NCBI RefSeq assembly: GCF_900109355.1
Contig: NZ_FOBF01000002.1
Location: forward strand, 186,001 to 250,000
DNA from: Nonomuraea pusilla
Lineage (GTDB): Bacteria; Actinomycetota; Actinomycetes; Streptosporangiales; Streptosporangiaceae
Reading direction: 5' to 3'
Length of the DNA stretch: 64,000 nucleotides
Under the pieces are notes generated by a model that was given only the letters and a program-made list of their open reading frames with translations, searched no databases and was not told the origin of the DNA. A program made the position numbers and the translations under genes. Below, one piece after another: positions 25,730-34,867 of this stretch (the stretch's first letter is position 1; each line of letters starts with the position of its first letter).

Positions 25730-25885
25730 TCAGCGGCCGGGCTCGCCGGTGCGGGAGCCGAAGGTGGTGTGGCCGTTCGGGCATTTCGGGATTTTGTCCC
25801 CCTTCTTCACGTGCACTTTCTCGCCGCATTCCGTGCAGTGGAACACGCCCGTCTCCTGGGCTGCCTCTCCGGCGTGTGCGACCAT
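25730..25885 (-). CDS. Short zinc-ribbon protein
   Basis: This 51-residue protein is easy to overlook because of its size. It has FHCTECGE at 15-22 and KCPNGH at 34-39, which gives C-x2-C ... C-x4-H, a zinc-ribbon pattern. Between the knuckles is a basic VHVKKGDKIP loop. The ATG at 25885 follows AAGGAGGGG at 8-bp spacing, and third-position GC is high. Similar tiny zinc ribbons occur as stand-alone genes in many actinobacteria; the role is not known to me. Confidence 0.8.
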   Translation of the reverse strand: MVAHAGEAAQETGVFHCTECGEKVHVKKGDKIPKCPNGHTTFGSRTGEPGR

Positions 25886-26015
25886 GACCGTCCCCTCCTT
25901 CCGGCGTTCCGCTACCCGCGACGGTGGTCGTGAGTCAGGTATGGGGATTTTTGGGGTGTTCGTCGGTCTGGGGTGCGGGTAGCCGACGTCCGGGAGGAAG
26001 AGAGGGGAGGCCGTC

Positions 26016-26708
26016 GTGGCGGTGGTGGTGGACCGCGCAGCCGTGGGGGAGCTGCTCGAAGGCGGACGGGCCCAGCTCGTCGAGGTGCTGCCACGCGCGG
26101 AGTACGACTGGGCGCACCTGCCCGGCGCGGTGAACCTGCCGCTGAAGGAGCTGGACGGGTCCGCGGCCGGCGGGCTGGACCGCGATCGTCCGGTGGTCGT
26201 CTACTGCCACGACTGGCTGTGCGACCTGAGCCCCCGCGCGGCACGCCGCCTGGAGCGGCTCGGTCTCCCGGAGGTGTACGACTACGCGGCCGGCAAGATG
26301 GACTGGATCGCGGGCGCGCTGCCGTACGAGGGGCACGCGGCGCTCGTGCTGCAGGCGGTGCGCCGCGACCCGGTCGTCGCCGACCTGGAGGACCCGTTGC
26401 AGGAGGTGGCGGACCGGCTGATCGCCGACCCGGCCGGGGTGGCGGTCGTCGTGGACCGCGACGGGGTGGTCGAGGGGCTGGTGGGGCCGCGCGAGCTGAA
26501 GGACGCCGAACCCGGGGTGAGGGCGGGGCAGGCGATGCGGTTCGGCGTCACCACCGTACGTCCCAGCGAGGAGCTGGAGGGGCTGGGGCGGCGGATGGAG
26601 CGGGCGCGCGTCCGTCACGTCGTGGTGACACGGCCGGACGGCACCCTGGTCGGCCTCTACGGCCTCGGCGACCTGCGCGCCCCCGGCTGGGAACCCGACC
26701 TGGGCTGA
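26016..26708 (+). CDS. Rhodanese-CBS domain protein
   Basis: The 230-residue protein begins with a rhodanese domain (about 1-95): RAEYDWAHLPGAVNLPL, then the active-site loop VVYCHDWLCD with Cys64. The second half (about 105-220) reads as a CBS pair: DPLQEVADRLIADPAGVAVVVDRDGVVEGLVG and a later VRHVVVTRPDGTLVGLYGLGDL. CBS pairs usually sense adenine nucleotides, so sulfur transfer may be energy-gated; that is inference. The start GTG 26016 follows GAGGGGAGG. No operon partner is evident. Confidence 0.88.
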   Translation: MAVVVDRAAVGELLEGGRAQLVEVLPRAEYDWAHLPGAVNLPLKELDGSAAGGLDRDRPVVVYCHDWLCDLSPRAARRLERLGLPEVYDYAAGKMDWIAGALPYEGHAALVLQAVRRDPVVADLEDPLQEVADRLIADPAGVAVVVDRDGVVEGLVGPRELKDAEPGVRAGQAMRFGVTTVRPSEELEGLGRRMERARVRHVVVTRPDGTLVGLYGLGDLRAPGWEPDLG

Positions 26709-26856
26709 GACCGACACGGATCGGGAGCAGACGGTCGGGGTGCGGAAGCTCGCGGGGTGGCGCGCGGACCACGCCGGGCCGAAGGGCCGGCGTTGCCCCC
26801 GCGGCACGAGCACCGGCATCCTCCTGGCGTCCTGAGAACGATGATCAACAACCTGT

Positions 26857-26862
26857 TAGGGT
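26857..26862 (+). promoter_or_regulatory. -10 box TAGGGT for a leaderless gene
   Basis: TAGGGT ends six bases before ATG 26869, where no ribosome site exists. This predicts a leaderless transcript. Confidence 0.5.
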
Positions 26863-26868
26863 CGCGGC

Positions 26869-27696
26869 ATGGCTCATCTCCCTGTCCTCGTCGTCGGTGA
26901 TGTCGAGGAGCAGCTCGACCCGTTCCAGCCGTACCCCTTGATCCACCTGCCTGACGAGCCGGGGCGGTGGCCGCTGAGATCGTGGCGCGAGCAGTACGAG
27001 AAGGCTCTGGCGGACCTCGGGGACGACCCCTCGGACGAGGTCGACGACCTGACGGATGTCGCCGCCGTGCTCACCCGCCGGCTCGGGGAGGACGTCAGGA
27101 AGGTCGGGCCGGACGAGTACGTCATCGAGCGGGAGACCAATCCTGACGCGCGCTTCGATTACTACAGCGAGGGCGGCTGGTTCGAGGGCGCGCTGCTGCG
27201 CCGCGACGGCGAGTGGGTGAGCCACGCGTTGAAGGACGAGGTCGACTTCGAAGGGATGCGGCGGCTCGCGCGGGAGCGGGCCGAGACCACGTTCGCCGAG
27301 TTCACGGCGGCCGTGAAAGGGCTGGAGCGCCCCCTTCCCCGGGCCGCCTGGCTGGCTCGGCGGGCGGGTGGGCCGGAGCGGGACGCGGCACTGCGCGAGG
27401 AGTATCTCAAGATCCCCTGGGTGGCGGCGGCCTCGCCCTTCGCCACGTCCACGTCGGACGTGCAGAACGTGTTCTGCCTGGACGCCCCCGACCCGAGAGC
27501 GGCCTACGTCGGGCAACAGGTCCGGTCCGCCGGGGTGAGCGAGGCGCTGGTCGTCAACGGGACGTGGCACTCCCGCCACGACCTGGGCGACCGCGCGCGG
27601 GGCAACACCTCGCAGTACTGGGCCGCCAGGTTCTGGGGGCTCCTCGGCCGCGTCTCCGGCGACGAGCAGCTGACGATGGTCGACTGCCACGTGTAG
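26869..27696 (+). CDS. Uncharacterised protein
   Basis: I do not recognise this 275-residue protein. It is soluble and acidic, with no signal peptide or membrane segment. Residues 1-25 (LPVLVVGDVEEQLDPFQPY) and a region with DARFDYYSEGGWFEGALL (about 90-107) look structured. A C-terminal Trp-rich part (RFWGLLGRVSGDEQLTMVDCHV) suggests a compact domain. Strong codon bias and an intact 828-bp frame make it a real gene. The TAGGGT box at leaderless distance supports ATG 26869 as the start. Confidence 0.75.
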   Translation: MAHLPVLVVGDVEEQLDPFQPYPLIHLPDEPGRWPLRSWREQYEKALADLGDDPSDEVDDLTDVAAVLTRRLGEDVRKVGPDEYVIERETNPDARFDYYSEGGWFEGALLRRDGEWVSHALKDEVDFEGMRRLARERAETTFAEFTAAVKGLERPLPRAAWLARRAGGPERDAALREEYLKIPWVAAASPFATSTSDVQNVFCLDAPDPRAAYVGQQVRSAGVSEALVVNGTWHSRHDLGDRARGNTSQYWAARFWGLLGRVSGDEQLTMVDCHV

Positions 27697-27772
27697 CCTC
27701 GCGGCCGGCGGAACGCTTCTCGGACTTCCGGGAGGGGCGGCACCGCTCCGGCTGACCAGGCGGGGCCGGCCG

Positions 27773-29039
27773 TCACGCGCCCAGGCCGCCGACGTCGCAG
27801 GTTTGTCGCGTGCCCTCAGCGGTGACCGGGTCCTCGTGCCGAGGTCGTGGAGCCCGTGGCTGCGGCCGTGAGGTGACGGCCACGATCAGCCCGGCGAGCG
27901 TGATCAGCGCCGCCGTGAACATGACGGCGTGGTGTCCCGCGCGGTCGATGACGATCCCGCCCGCGAAGGCGCCGAGAGCGATGCTCGCGTTGAACACGCA
28001 GACCCACAGCGCGCCCGACGTCTCGACTCGTGCGGGGTCGGCCTTGCGGACCCAGGTCTGCGTCGACACCGAGACCGCGCCGTACGAGACGCCCCAGAGC
28101 ATCAGCACGATCAGCGCCGTGGCCGCGCTCGCGGTCGCGAACGGCAGCAGCGCCGCGGCCAGCGCCACGCCCGCCAGCACACCCGCCACGGTCCTGCTTC
28201 GTGCGTCCGCCCGCCCAGGGGCCGAGGGTGAAGGTGCCGGCGACGCCGGCCAGACCGTAGACCAGCAGGCATGCCGCGATCAGGCCCGCGCTCATGCTCG
28301 CGCCGGCTTCGAGAACGGGCCGGACGTACGTGTAGCCGGTGAAGTGACCGAGCACGACGAGTGCCGTGATCGCCAGCCCGGCGGCGACACCGCGGTTCCT
28401 CAGCGCGCCGGCGATTCCGCCGAGCCTGCTCCGCTCGTGGACCGGGAGCGCGGGAAGCGTCACGGCGAGGACGGCGGCTGCGACCACGCCGAGGAGCGCC
28501 AGCGCCCAGAACGCGGCCCGCCAGCCCAGAAGCGCCGCGATGTACGTCCCCAGCGGCACGCCGATGACCGAGGCGATCGAGACTCCCGAGAATATGAGCG
28601 CGGTGGCGAGCGCGATCCGTGGCCCGTCGGCGAGTCTCGGGCCCACTCCCGCGGCGAGCACCCATATGACGCCCATCGAGATGCCGAGGATGATCCGGGC
28701 GGAGGCCAGCATCGGGAAGCCGGGCGCGACCGCGGTCAGCGCGTTCGCCAGGGACAGCAGGATCATGAAGGCGACGAGCACCTTCCTGCGATCACGGAGT
28801 CCGATGAGCGCGGGAACGAAGGGCGACACGGCCGCGGCGACGATCCCTGTGATCGTGAGGGAGAGCCCGGTGACGCCGTCGGAGACGGAGAGTGTCTCCG
28901 CCATCGGGGTGAGCAGGCCGACGGGCATCATCTCGGAGGACACCACCGTGAACGTGCTCAGCGCCACGGCGATGACCGGAGGCCAGCGATGTCTGATCTC
29001 GCCTGCCCTTCGGAGTGGCTGGGTTTGGGCGTTCTTCAC
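27773..29039 (-). pseudogene. MFS transporter gene with a single-base frameshift
   Basis: The gene would encode about 420 residues with 12 membrane segments, of the drug/arabinose-exporter type (early SSEMMPVGLLTPMAE, RxLADGPR-like loop). The frame breaks near 28197, after PWAGGRTK. Removing one C there restores RTVAGVLAGV and the last four helices, which otherwise lie in another frame. This is either a sequencing error or a recent loss of function. GTG 29039 is the predicted start. A TAACG-CGC-CGTTA palindrome lies about 50 bp upstream, suggesting repressor control. Confidence 0.85.
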
Positions 29040-29086
29040 GACGCCAGTCCACCAGCGCCTCCGAGGCGCAACAAGATCGATTAGCT

Positions 29087-29099
29087 TAACGCGCCGTTA
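29087..29099. promoter_or_regulatory. Palindrome TAACG-CGC-CGTTA
   Basis: Perfect 5-bp arms with a 3-bp centre sit upstream of the MFS gene in an AT-rich patch. Palindromes of this size are typical of TetR or MarR operators. No regulator gene lies next to it. Confidence 0.5.
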
Positions 29100-29194
29100 G
29101 CTCCAGTAAGCGAACCGGCCGGGCCGCGGCTCGCGGGGGAGCCGCGGGCAGGGCGTGGGCAGAACATGGGCCGCGCGCGAGGGCGAGCCGCGGC

Positions 29195-29214
29195 CCCGGC
29201 CCGGCCGGGCCGGG
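29195..29214 (-). terminator. Possible GC hairpin terminator after the peptide ABC operon
   Basis: A 20-bp perfect palindrome of C and G only begins 11 bp after the last ABC gene. There is no U-tract, so it is only a candidate. Confidence 0.35.
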
Positions 29215-29224
29215 CTGGGGCGGG

Positions 29225-30181
29225 TCAGGGGGTGAGGGGGTAGTGGCAGGCCACCTGGCGGGTCGCGGTCTGGCGCAGGGGCGGGCGTTCGGTGCGGCAG
29301 CGGGGCTGGGCCGCCGGGCATCTCGGGTGGAAGGAGCAGCCGGACGGGCGGTCGATGGGGCTCGGGACGTCCCCCGTGAGCACGATCCGCTCGCGCCGGG
29401 GCGTCCCCGAGCCGTCGTCGATCTCCGGGACGGCCGACAGCAGGGCCTCGGTGTACGGGTGGGCGGGGGCCGCGTACAGGTCCTCCGCCTCGGCCACCTC
29501 GACGACCTCGCCCAGGTACATCACCGCGATCCGGTCGGACACGTGCCGCACCACGCCGAGGTCGTGGGCGATGAACACGTACGTCAGCCCCAGTTCCTCC
29601 TGCAGGTCGGCGAAGAGGTTGAGCACCTGGGCCTGCACGGAGACGTCCAGGGCGGAGACGGGCTCGTCGGCCACGACGAGCTTCGGGTCGAGCGCGATGG
29701 CGCGGGCGATGCCGATGCGCTGGCGCTGGCCGCCGGAGAACTCGTGCGGGTAGCGGTCCAGGTGCGCGCGGGCCAGGCCGACCAGGTCGAACAGTTCGGC
29801 GACCCGGTTCCTGACGGCTGCCGCGTCGCCGTACCCGTGGATCCGCAGCGGCTCCGCGACGGCGTCTCCGGCGGTGCGGCGGGGGTTGAGCGAGGCGTAC
29901 GGGTCCTGGAAGACGAGTTGCATGGCGGGACGCAGCGGGCGCAGGGCGCGGCGTGACAGGCGGGTGATGTCCTGCCCCTGGAACTCGACGCTGCCGGAGG
30001 TGAGGTCGGTGAGCCTGACCAGGCACCGGCCGAGGGTGGACTTGCCGCACCCGGACTCGCCGACGACGCCGAGCGTCTCGCCGCTCCTCACCTCCAGGGA
30101 GACCTGGTTGACGGCGTGGACGGCGTGTCCGCCCGTGCGGAAGTGCTTGACCACGTCGGTGGCCTTGAGCAGGGTGCTCAT
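29225..30181 (-). CDS. Dipeptide/oligopeptide ABC transporter ATPase (DppF/OppF-type)
   Basis: The 318-residue ATPase has Walker [10 protein letters not shown] (about 38-46), signature [14 protein letters not shown] and Walker [12 protein letters not shown]. It also has the C-terminal OppF/OppD extension with a Cys-containing cluster motif ([19 protein letters not shown]). That extension is specific to peptide and nickel importers. It overlaps the preceding ATPase gene by four bases. It is the last gene of a six-gene leftward operon: peptidase, binding protein, two permeases and two ATPases. Confidence 0.96.
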   Translation of the reverse strand: MSTLLKATDVVKHFRTGGHAVHAVNQVSLEVRSGETLGVVGESGCGKSTLGRCLVRLTDLTSGSVEFQGQDITRLSRRALRPLRPAMQLVFQDPYASLNPRRTAGDAVAEPLRIHGYGDAAAVRNRVAELFDLVGLARAHLDRYPHEFSGGQRQRIGIARAIALDPKLVVADEPVSALDVSVQAQVLNLFADLQEELGLTYVFIAHDLGVVRHVSDRIAVMYLGEVVEVAEAEDLYAAPAHPYTEALLSAVPEIDDGSGTPRRERIVLTGDVPSPIDRPSGCSFHPRCPAAQPRCRTERPPLRQTATRQVACHYPLTP

Positions 30182-31143
30182 CGCGTCCTCCTCCTGTCTT
30201 CCGGCAGCCAGCAGGCGTCGAGGTGACCGGGGTCGCCGGTCGGCGTCAGGGGCGGCGCCTCGTCGCAGGGGGCGAAGCGGTGCGCGCAGCGGTCGGCGAA
30301 CGGGCAGCCGCGCTCGGCCGCCCCGGGGGCGCCGGGGATGGCGGGCAGGCGCCGGGCGCGGGGGCCCCGCACGCGGGGGACGGAGTCGAGCAGGCCCCAG
30401 GTGTACGGGTGGCGGGGGGTGTGGAAGACCTGCCGGCGGGCGCCGCGTTCGACGGCCCGCCCGCCGTACATGACGAGCACCTCGTCGGCGATCTCCGACA
30501 CCACGCCCATGTCATGGGTGATCATGACGATGGCGGAGCCGTGGTCGGCGCGCAGGCGGCGCATGAGGTCGAGGATCTGCGCCTGCGTGGTGACGTCGAG
30601 GGCGGTGGTGGGCTCGTCGGCGATGAGCAGGGCGGGGTTGCAGGACAGCGCCATCGCGATGACGGCCCGCTGGCGCATGCCTCCGGAGAACTCGTGGGGG
30701 TAGGCGTCCACGCGCCGTTCGGGGGAGGGGATGCCGACCTCGTCGAGGAGCCGGACGGCGCGGTCGCGGGCGGCGCGCGCGGAGACCTTCTCGTGGGCGC
30801 GGATCTGCTCGGCGATCTGCCAGCCGACGGTGTAGACGGGGGTGAGCGCGGTCATGGGGTCCTGGAAGATCATGGCGATCTCCCGGCCCCGTACGGAGCG
30901 CATCTCGGCGTCCTTCAGCCCGAGCAGCTCACGCCCACGAAACACGATATTTCCGGAAACGTGGGCTCCGGGCGTGCGGATCAGGCCCAGCACGGCGAGC
31001 ATCGACACGCTCTTCCCCGACCCCGACTCGCCCACGACGCCCAGCACCTCGCCGGGCCCCAGGGCGAACGACAGCCCGTCCACGGCGGTGAAGCGGCCGA
31101 AGCGGATCCTCAGGTCACGGACCTCCAGCAGCGGTTCAGGCAC
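30178..31143 (-). CDS. Dipeptide/oligopeptide ABC transporter ATPase (DppD/OppD-type)
   Basis: The 321-residue ATPase has Walker A GESGSGKS, signature [14 protein letters not shown] and Walker [13 protein letters not shown]. It also has the peptide-importer C-terminal cluster motif ([14 protein letters not shown]). With the neighbouring ATPase it would form the heterodimeric motor. It starts at GTG 31143, overlapping the end of the permease gene by eight bases, and ends in an ATGA overlap with the next gene. Confidence 0.96.
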   Translation of the reverse strand: MPEPLLEVRDLRIRFGRFTAVDGLSFALGPGEVLGVVGESGSGKSVSMLAVLGLIRTPGAHVSGNIVFRGRELLGLKDAEMRSVRGREIAMIFQDPMTALTPVYTVGWQIAEQIRAHEKVSARAARDRAVRLLDEVGIPSPERRVDAYPHEFSGGMRQRAVIAMALSCNPALLIADEPTTALDVTTQAQILDLMRRLRADHGSAIVMITHDMGVVSEIADEVLVMYGGRAVERGARRQVFHTPRHPYTWGLLDSVPRVRGPRARRLPAIPGAPGAAERGCPFADRCAHRFAPCDEAPPLTPTGDPGHLDACWLPEDRRRTR

Positions 31144-32104
31144 GGCGCACCCTCGGGTCGAGCCGGGCGTACACCACGTCCACCACGGCGTTGGCCAGTA
31201 CGACGAAGAACGCCGCGTACAGGACGGTGCCCATGATCACGGGCAGGTCGAGGTTCTGCAGCGCCTGGTAGGTGAGCTTGCCGACCCCGGGGAGGCCGAA
31301 GACCACCTCGGTCAGCAGCGCGGCCCCGCCGACGAGCGCGCCGAAGTCCAGGCCGAACAGCGACACGATGGGGATCAGCGAGCAGCGCAGCGCGTGGCGC
31401 AGGAGGACGCGCCGCTCCGACAGTCCCTTGGCCCTGGCGGTGCGGACGTAGTCCTCGTTGAGCGCGCCGGCCAGCTCGCCGCGCAGCAGCCTGGCGTAGA
31501 TGCCGGCGTACAGCAGGGCCAGCGTGAGCCAGGGGAGGAGCAGGTGCAGCGCCCACTGGCCGACGCCCTGCGACAGCGGCGCGTAGCCCAGCGGCGGCAC
31601 CCAGGAGAAGACGGAGTCGTGCAGCTGCTTCTGCGTGAGCAGGTTGACGACCTCGCCCAGCCAGTACACAGGCAGCGAGACGCCGAAGACGCCGAGCAGC
31701 ATGACCAGCGGGTCGATCAGGGTGCCGCGCATCGCGCCGGCGAGGGTGCCCATGGCGACGCCGAGCACCATCCAGATCACCGCCGCGCCGACGACGAGCG
31801 ACAGCGTGACCGGGATCGCCTCGACGATCTGCGGGATCACGAGCGTGCCCCGGTTGACGAACGAGGTGAGGTCGTGGGTGACGAACAGGTGCTTCATCAT
31901 CATCAGGTACTGGACGGGCAGCGGCCGGTCGAAGCCGAACGACGCCCGCACCTGCTCTAGCGTCGCCGGGTCGGCGTTCTTGCCCGCGATGCGGGCGGCC
32001 GGGTCGACGCCGGGGGTGGCGAAGAAGATGAGGAAGACCAGCACGCTGATCGCGAACAGCACGAGCGCGGCGGCGCCGAAGCGGCGCAGGATGTAGCCGA
32101 TCAT
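31136..32104 (-). CDS. Peptide ABC transporter permease (DppB/OppB-type)
   Basis: The 322-residue membrane protein has the DppB hallmarks: an N-terminal YILRRFGAAALVLFAISVLVF helix, a long periplasmic loop, and five further helices. The cytoplasmic EAA-type loop (EDYVRTARAKGLSERRVLLRHAL) contacts the ATPases. Its ATG shares a base with the TGA of the preceding permease gene. In family members this subunit pairs with DppC/OppC; here that gene is directly upstream. Confidence 0.95.
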   Translation of the reverse strand: MIGYILRRFGAAALVLFAISVLVFLIFFATPGVDPAARIAGKNADPATLEQVRASFGFDRPLPVQYLMMMKHLFVTHDLTSFVNRGTLVIPQIVEAIPVTLSLVVGAAVIWMVLGVAMGTLAGAMRGTLIDPLVMLLGVFGVSLPVYWLGEVVNLLTQKQLHDSVFSWVPPLGYAPLSQGVGQWALHLLLPWLTLALLYAGIYARLLRGELAGALNEDYVRTARAKGLSERRVLLRHALRCSLIPIVSLFGLDFGALVGGAALLTEVVFGLPGVGKLTYQALQNLDLPVIMGTVLYAAFFVVLANAVVDVVYARLDPRVRRA

Positions 32105-33156
32105 CAGGCGCCTCCGCGCAGGCGGGCGTTCGGGTCGAGCGCGTCGCGCACGCCGTCGCCGAGGACGTTGAGCGCGACGGCGGTCAGCCCGACGCACAGG
32201 CCGGCCGCCAGCGTGATCGCGGGCCGCGTGTAGAGCAGGGCGAGGCCGTCGTTGATGATGGTGCCCCAGCTCGCGTCCGGCGACTGCACGCCCACCGACA
32301 GGAACGACAGGGCCGACTCGGTGAGCATGTTGAGCGCGGTCATCAGCGGCAGGAACACCACCACGGTGGGCAGCACGTTCGGCAGCACCTCGCGGCGCAT
32401 GATCCGCAGGTCGGACGCGCCCAGGCCGACGGCCGCGTGCAGGAACTCCTTGTCACGCAGCGCCATCACCTGCCCGCGCAGCGGCCTGGCCACGTACGGG
32501 ACGTAGATCAGCGCGATGATGACGACGGGCAGGGCGAGGCTGCCGGCGTCGATGTGGATCGGGCCGAGGTGCAGTCCGCTGGTGAGCAGCACCACCGACA
32601 GGCAGATCGCCAGCAGGTAGACGGGGAAGGCCCAGACGACGTCGAAGAAGCGGGAGAGCACGGCGTCGATCCACCCGCCGAAGTACCCGGCGACGACGCC
32701 GAGCACGGTGGCGATCGCGCAGCACAGCAGCGCCGAGGACAGTCCGATCAGCAGGCTGTTGCGCCCGCCGTACAGGAGCCTGGCCATCACGTCGCGGCCC
32801 TGGTTGTCGGCGCCGAGCAGGTAGCTGCCGGGGTCCCAGGTGGGGCCGATCGGGGTGACGCCGAGGCCGAGGCCCTCGGTGCTCTGGGCGAGGACGGGCA
32901 CCCGCTGCCCGTCCACGATGGCCGTGCCGGAGGCGTTGGAGGTGAACGGGTCGGTGCGGGCGACGGCGCCCGCGTAGACGGGCGCGAGGACGCAGGCCAG
33001 CACGATGAGCAGCAGGCCGGCCGCGGCGATCACGGCGGAGCGGTTGCGCCGCAGCCGGGCGAGCGCGCGCCGCCACGGCCCGGCGGACGGCCCCGCCGCC
33101 CGCCCGGCCGCCGCGGTGCGCGCCTTGTCGGCGGCGGAGGTCACGGCGCCGCTCAC
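32104..33156 (-). CDS. Peptide ABC transporter permease (DppC/OppC-type)
   Basis: The 350-residue permease begins with the OppC-type leader (WRRALARLRRNRSAVIAAAG), followed by a helix and then a periplasmic segment with the family's HxLGTDxxGRD-like text, here YLLGADNQGRDVMARLLYGGR. The EAA-type loop reads FLHAAVGLGASDLRIMRREVL. The start is GTG 33156, which overlaps the binding-protein stop (GTGA). A longer reading frame runs upstream on this strand but is the wrong frame of the binding-protein gene. Confidence 0.95.
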   Translation of the reverse strand: MSGAVTSAADKARTAAAGRAAGPSAGPWRRALARLRRNRSAVIAAAGLLLIVLACVLAPVYAGAVARTDPFTSNASGTAIVDGQRVPVLAQSTEGLGLGVTPIGPTWDPGSYLLGADNQGRDVMARLLYGGRNSLLIGLSSALLCCAIATVLGVVAGYFGGWIDAVLSRFFDVVWAFPVYLLAICLSVVLLTSGLHLGPIHIDAGSLALPVVIIALIYVPYVARPLRGQVMALRDKEFLHAAVGLGASDLRIMRREVLPNVLPTVVVFLPLMTALNMLTESALSFLSVGVQSPDASWGTIINDGLALLYTRPAITLAAGLCVGLTAVALNVLGDGVRDALDPNARLRGGA

Positions 33157-34850
33157 TTGACCCACAGCTGGTCGAGCAGCGCGTGGAACTGCGCGTGGAA
33201 CTGGTAGTTGCCGACGTTCCTGGAGACGAAGTCGATCTGCTTGGGGTTGAACAGCGGGACGATCGGGCCCCGCTTCATGAGCTCCCTGTCGATCTCGCCC
33301 CACTGCCTGTCGGCGCCGGCCTGGTCGGTCTGGCCCAGCTTCATGGCCGCGGCCATCCTGGCGTCCATGTCCTTGTCGCAGTAGCCCGAGATGTTGATGC
33401 TGGCGTCGCTTCCCTCGCGGAAGGAGGCGCAGGACAGCAGCACGTTGAGGAAGTTCGAGGCGGCCGGGTAGTCGGCGTACCACTGCGAGACGCTGAGCTG
33501 GACCTTGTTCCTGGTGTTCTGGATGTAGGTGAAGTGGATGTTGGTGGAGATGACCTTCAACTTGGCCTGGTAGCCGATCTGCTCCAGCGAGCTGCGGACG
33601 TACTCGCCGATCTGCTTGCTCACCTCGTCGTCGGCGACCACGACGGAGACCTCCTGGCCCGCCGTGCCGGACTTCTGGACGAGGTCCTTGGCCTTGGCGA
33701 GGTCCTGCCGCGGGAAGTCGCAGAAGTCGGCGTGGCCGGGGAAGGCGGGCGGCAGGATCGTGCAGGCGGGTTGCGCGACGTTCGCGCCGCCGAACATCTT
33801 CACCATGGCGTTCTTGTCGAACGCCCACTGCAGTGCCTCCCTGGCCTCCGGCTTGTCGAAGGGGGCGAGGTTGACGTTCACCGGGATGTACCAGAACGCG
33901 GCGAGCGCGTTGACGTGGGCCTGCTGGGCGTACTGGGTGCCGATCTCGGTGAGCCGGTCCGCGGGCAGCGGGTCGAAGATCCAGTCGGCCTGGCCGTTCT
34001 GGACGGCGGTGACGGCGGCCTCGGGGGTGAGCCCGTAGGCGTAGTCGATCTCGTCGGGGTAGCCCTGCGGCTGCGCGTCCCTGGACCACTCCTTGAAGTG
34101 GGGGTTGCGAACCAGCTTCATCTGCTTGTTCGGGTCGTACGAGACCACCTGGTACGGGCCGGTGCCCGGGATGGGCGAGGTGCCCTGGTCCTTGGCGGGG
34201 GTGTCCTTGGGCAGGACGGCGGCGTGCGGGAGCGCCAGCTTCTGCAGGAACTCGGGGTCGGGCGCGACCAGCTTGATCGTGACGGTGCCCGCCGCGGCGT
34301 CGGCGACGACGCCCTGGTCGAGGGTGCAGCCGGCGGGCTTCTTCACGCAGTCTGCGGCGCCGACGATGCCGGCGTAGAAGGTGCCGGACGTCGGGCCGGA
34401 CACCCGGAAGATCCGCTCGAACGACGCCACGACGTCGTCCGCCGTCACGGGGGCGCCGGTGGAGAAGGCGACGCCCTTGCGCAGGGTGAAGGTGTAGGTC
34501 GTGCCGTCGGCGCTGACCTGGGGAAGCTCCTGCGCCAGGTCGGGCACGATGTCGTACGACCGCTCGCCGCCGGTCTTCCTGAAGGAGACCAGGCCGTCGT
34601 AGAGCGCCTGGAAGATCTGCCAGTTGCCGTTGCTGTAGTTGATGTGCGGGTCGAGCGTGCCGTCGCCGGCCTTGGCCAGCAGGCGGAGGGTCCCGCCCTT
34701 GTGCTGTTCCTGGAACCCGGCGGCGGCCTGGCCCGGCTGCGCGGCGGCGCCGGTCGCCGGGCCGGTGCCGGTGGAGGCGCCGCCGCCGGAGCAGGCGGCG
34801 GCGCCGGCCGCCAGCAGCGCGGCGGCGGCGATGGCGGTGATGCGCTTCAT
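33153..34850 (-). CDS. Peptide ABC transporter substrate-binding lipoprotein
   Basis: The 565-residue protein has a lipoprotein signal, LLAAGAAACSGGG, with the lipid-attached Cys at about residue 20. The rest matches the class C (DppA/OppA) fold: GGTLRLL near 52, LDPHINYSNGNWQIFQALYDGL, a TLRKGVAFSTGAPVTADDVVASF block, and a late RELMKRGPIVPLFNP. It captures peptides outside the membrane and delivers them to the two permeases. ATG 34850 follows AGGGACC. It is 17 bp downstream of the peptidase gene. Confidence 0.96.
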   Translation of the reverse strand: MKRITAIAAAALLAAGAAACSGGGASTGTGPATGAAAQPGQAAAGFQEQHKGGTLRLLAKAGDGTLDPHINYSNGNWQIFQALYDGLVSFRKTGGERSYDIVPDLAQELPQVSADGTTYTFTLRKGVAFSTGAPVTADDVVASFERIFRVSGPTSGTFYAGIVGAADCVKKPAGCTLDQGVVADAAAGTVTIKLVAPDPEFLQKLALPHAAVLPKDTPAKDQGTSPIPGTGPYQVVSYDPNKQMKLVRNPHFKEWSRDAQPQGYPDEIDYAYGLTPEAAVTAVQNGQADWIFDPLPADRLTEIGTQYAQQAHVNALAAFWYIPVNVNLAPFDKPEAREALQWAFDKNAMVKMFGGANVAQPACTILPPAFPGHADFCDFPRQDLAKAKDLVQKSGTAGQEVSVVVADDEVSKQIGEYVRSSLEQIGYQAKLKVISTNIHFTYIQNTRNKVQLSVSQWYADYPAASNFLNVLLSCASFREGSDASINISGYCDKDMDARMAAAMKLGQTDQAGADRQWGEIDRELMKRGPIVPLFNPKQIDFVSRNVGNYQFHAQFHALLDQLWVK

Positions 34851-34867
34851 CAGAGGGTCCCTCGCGA

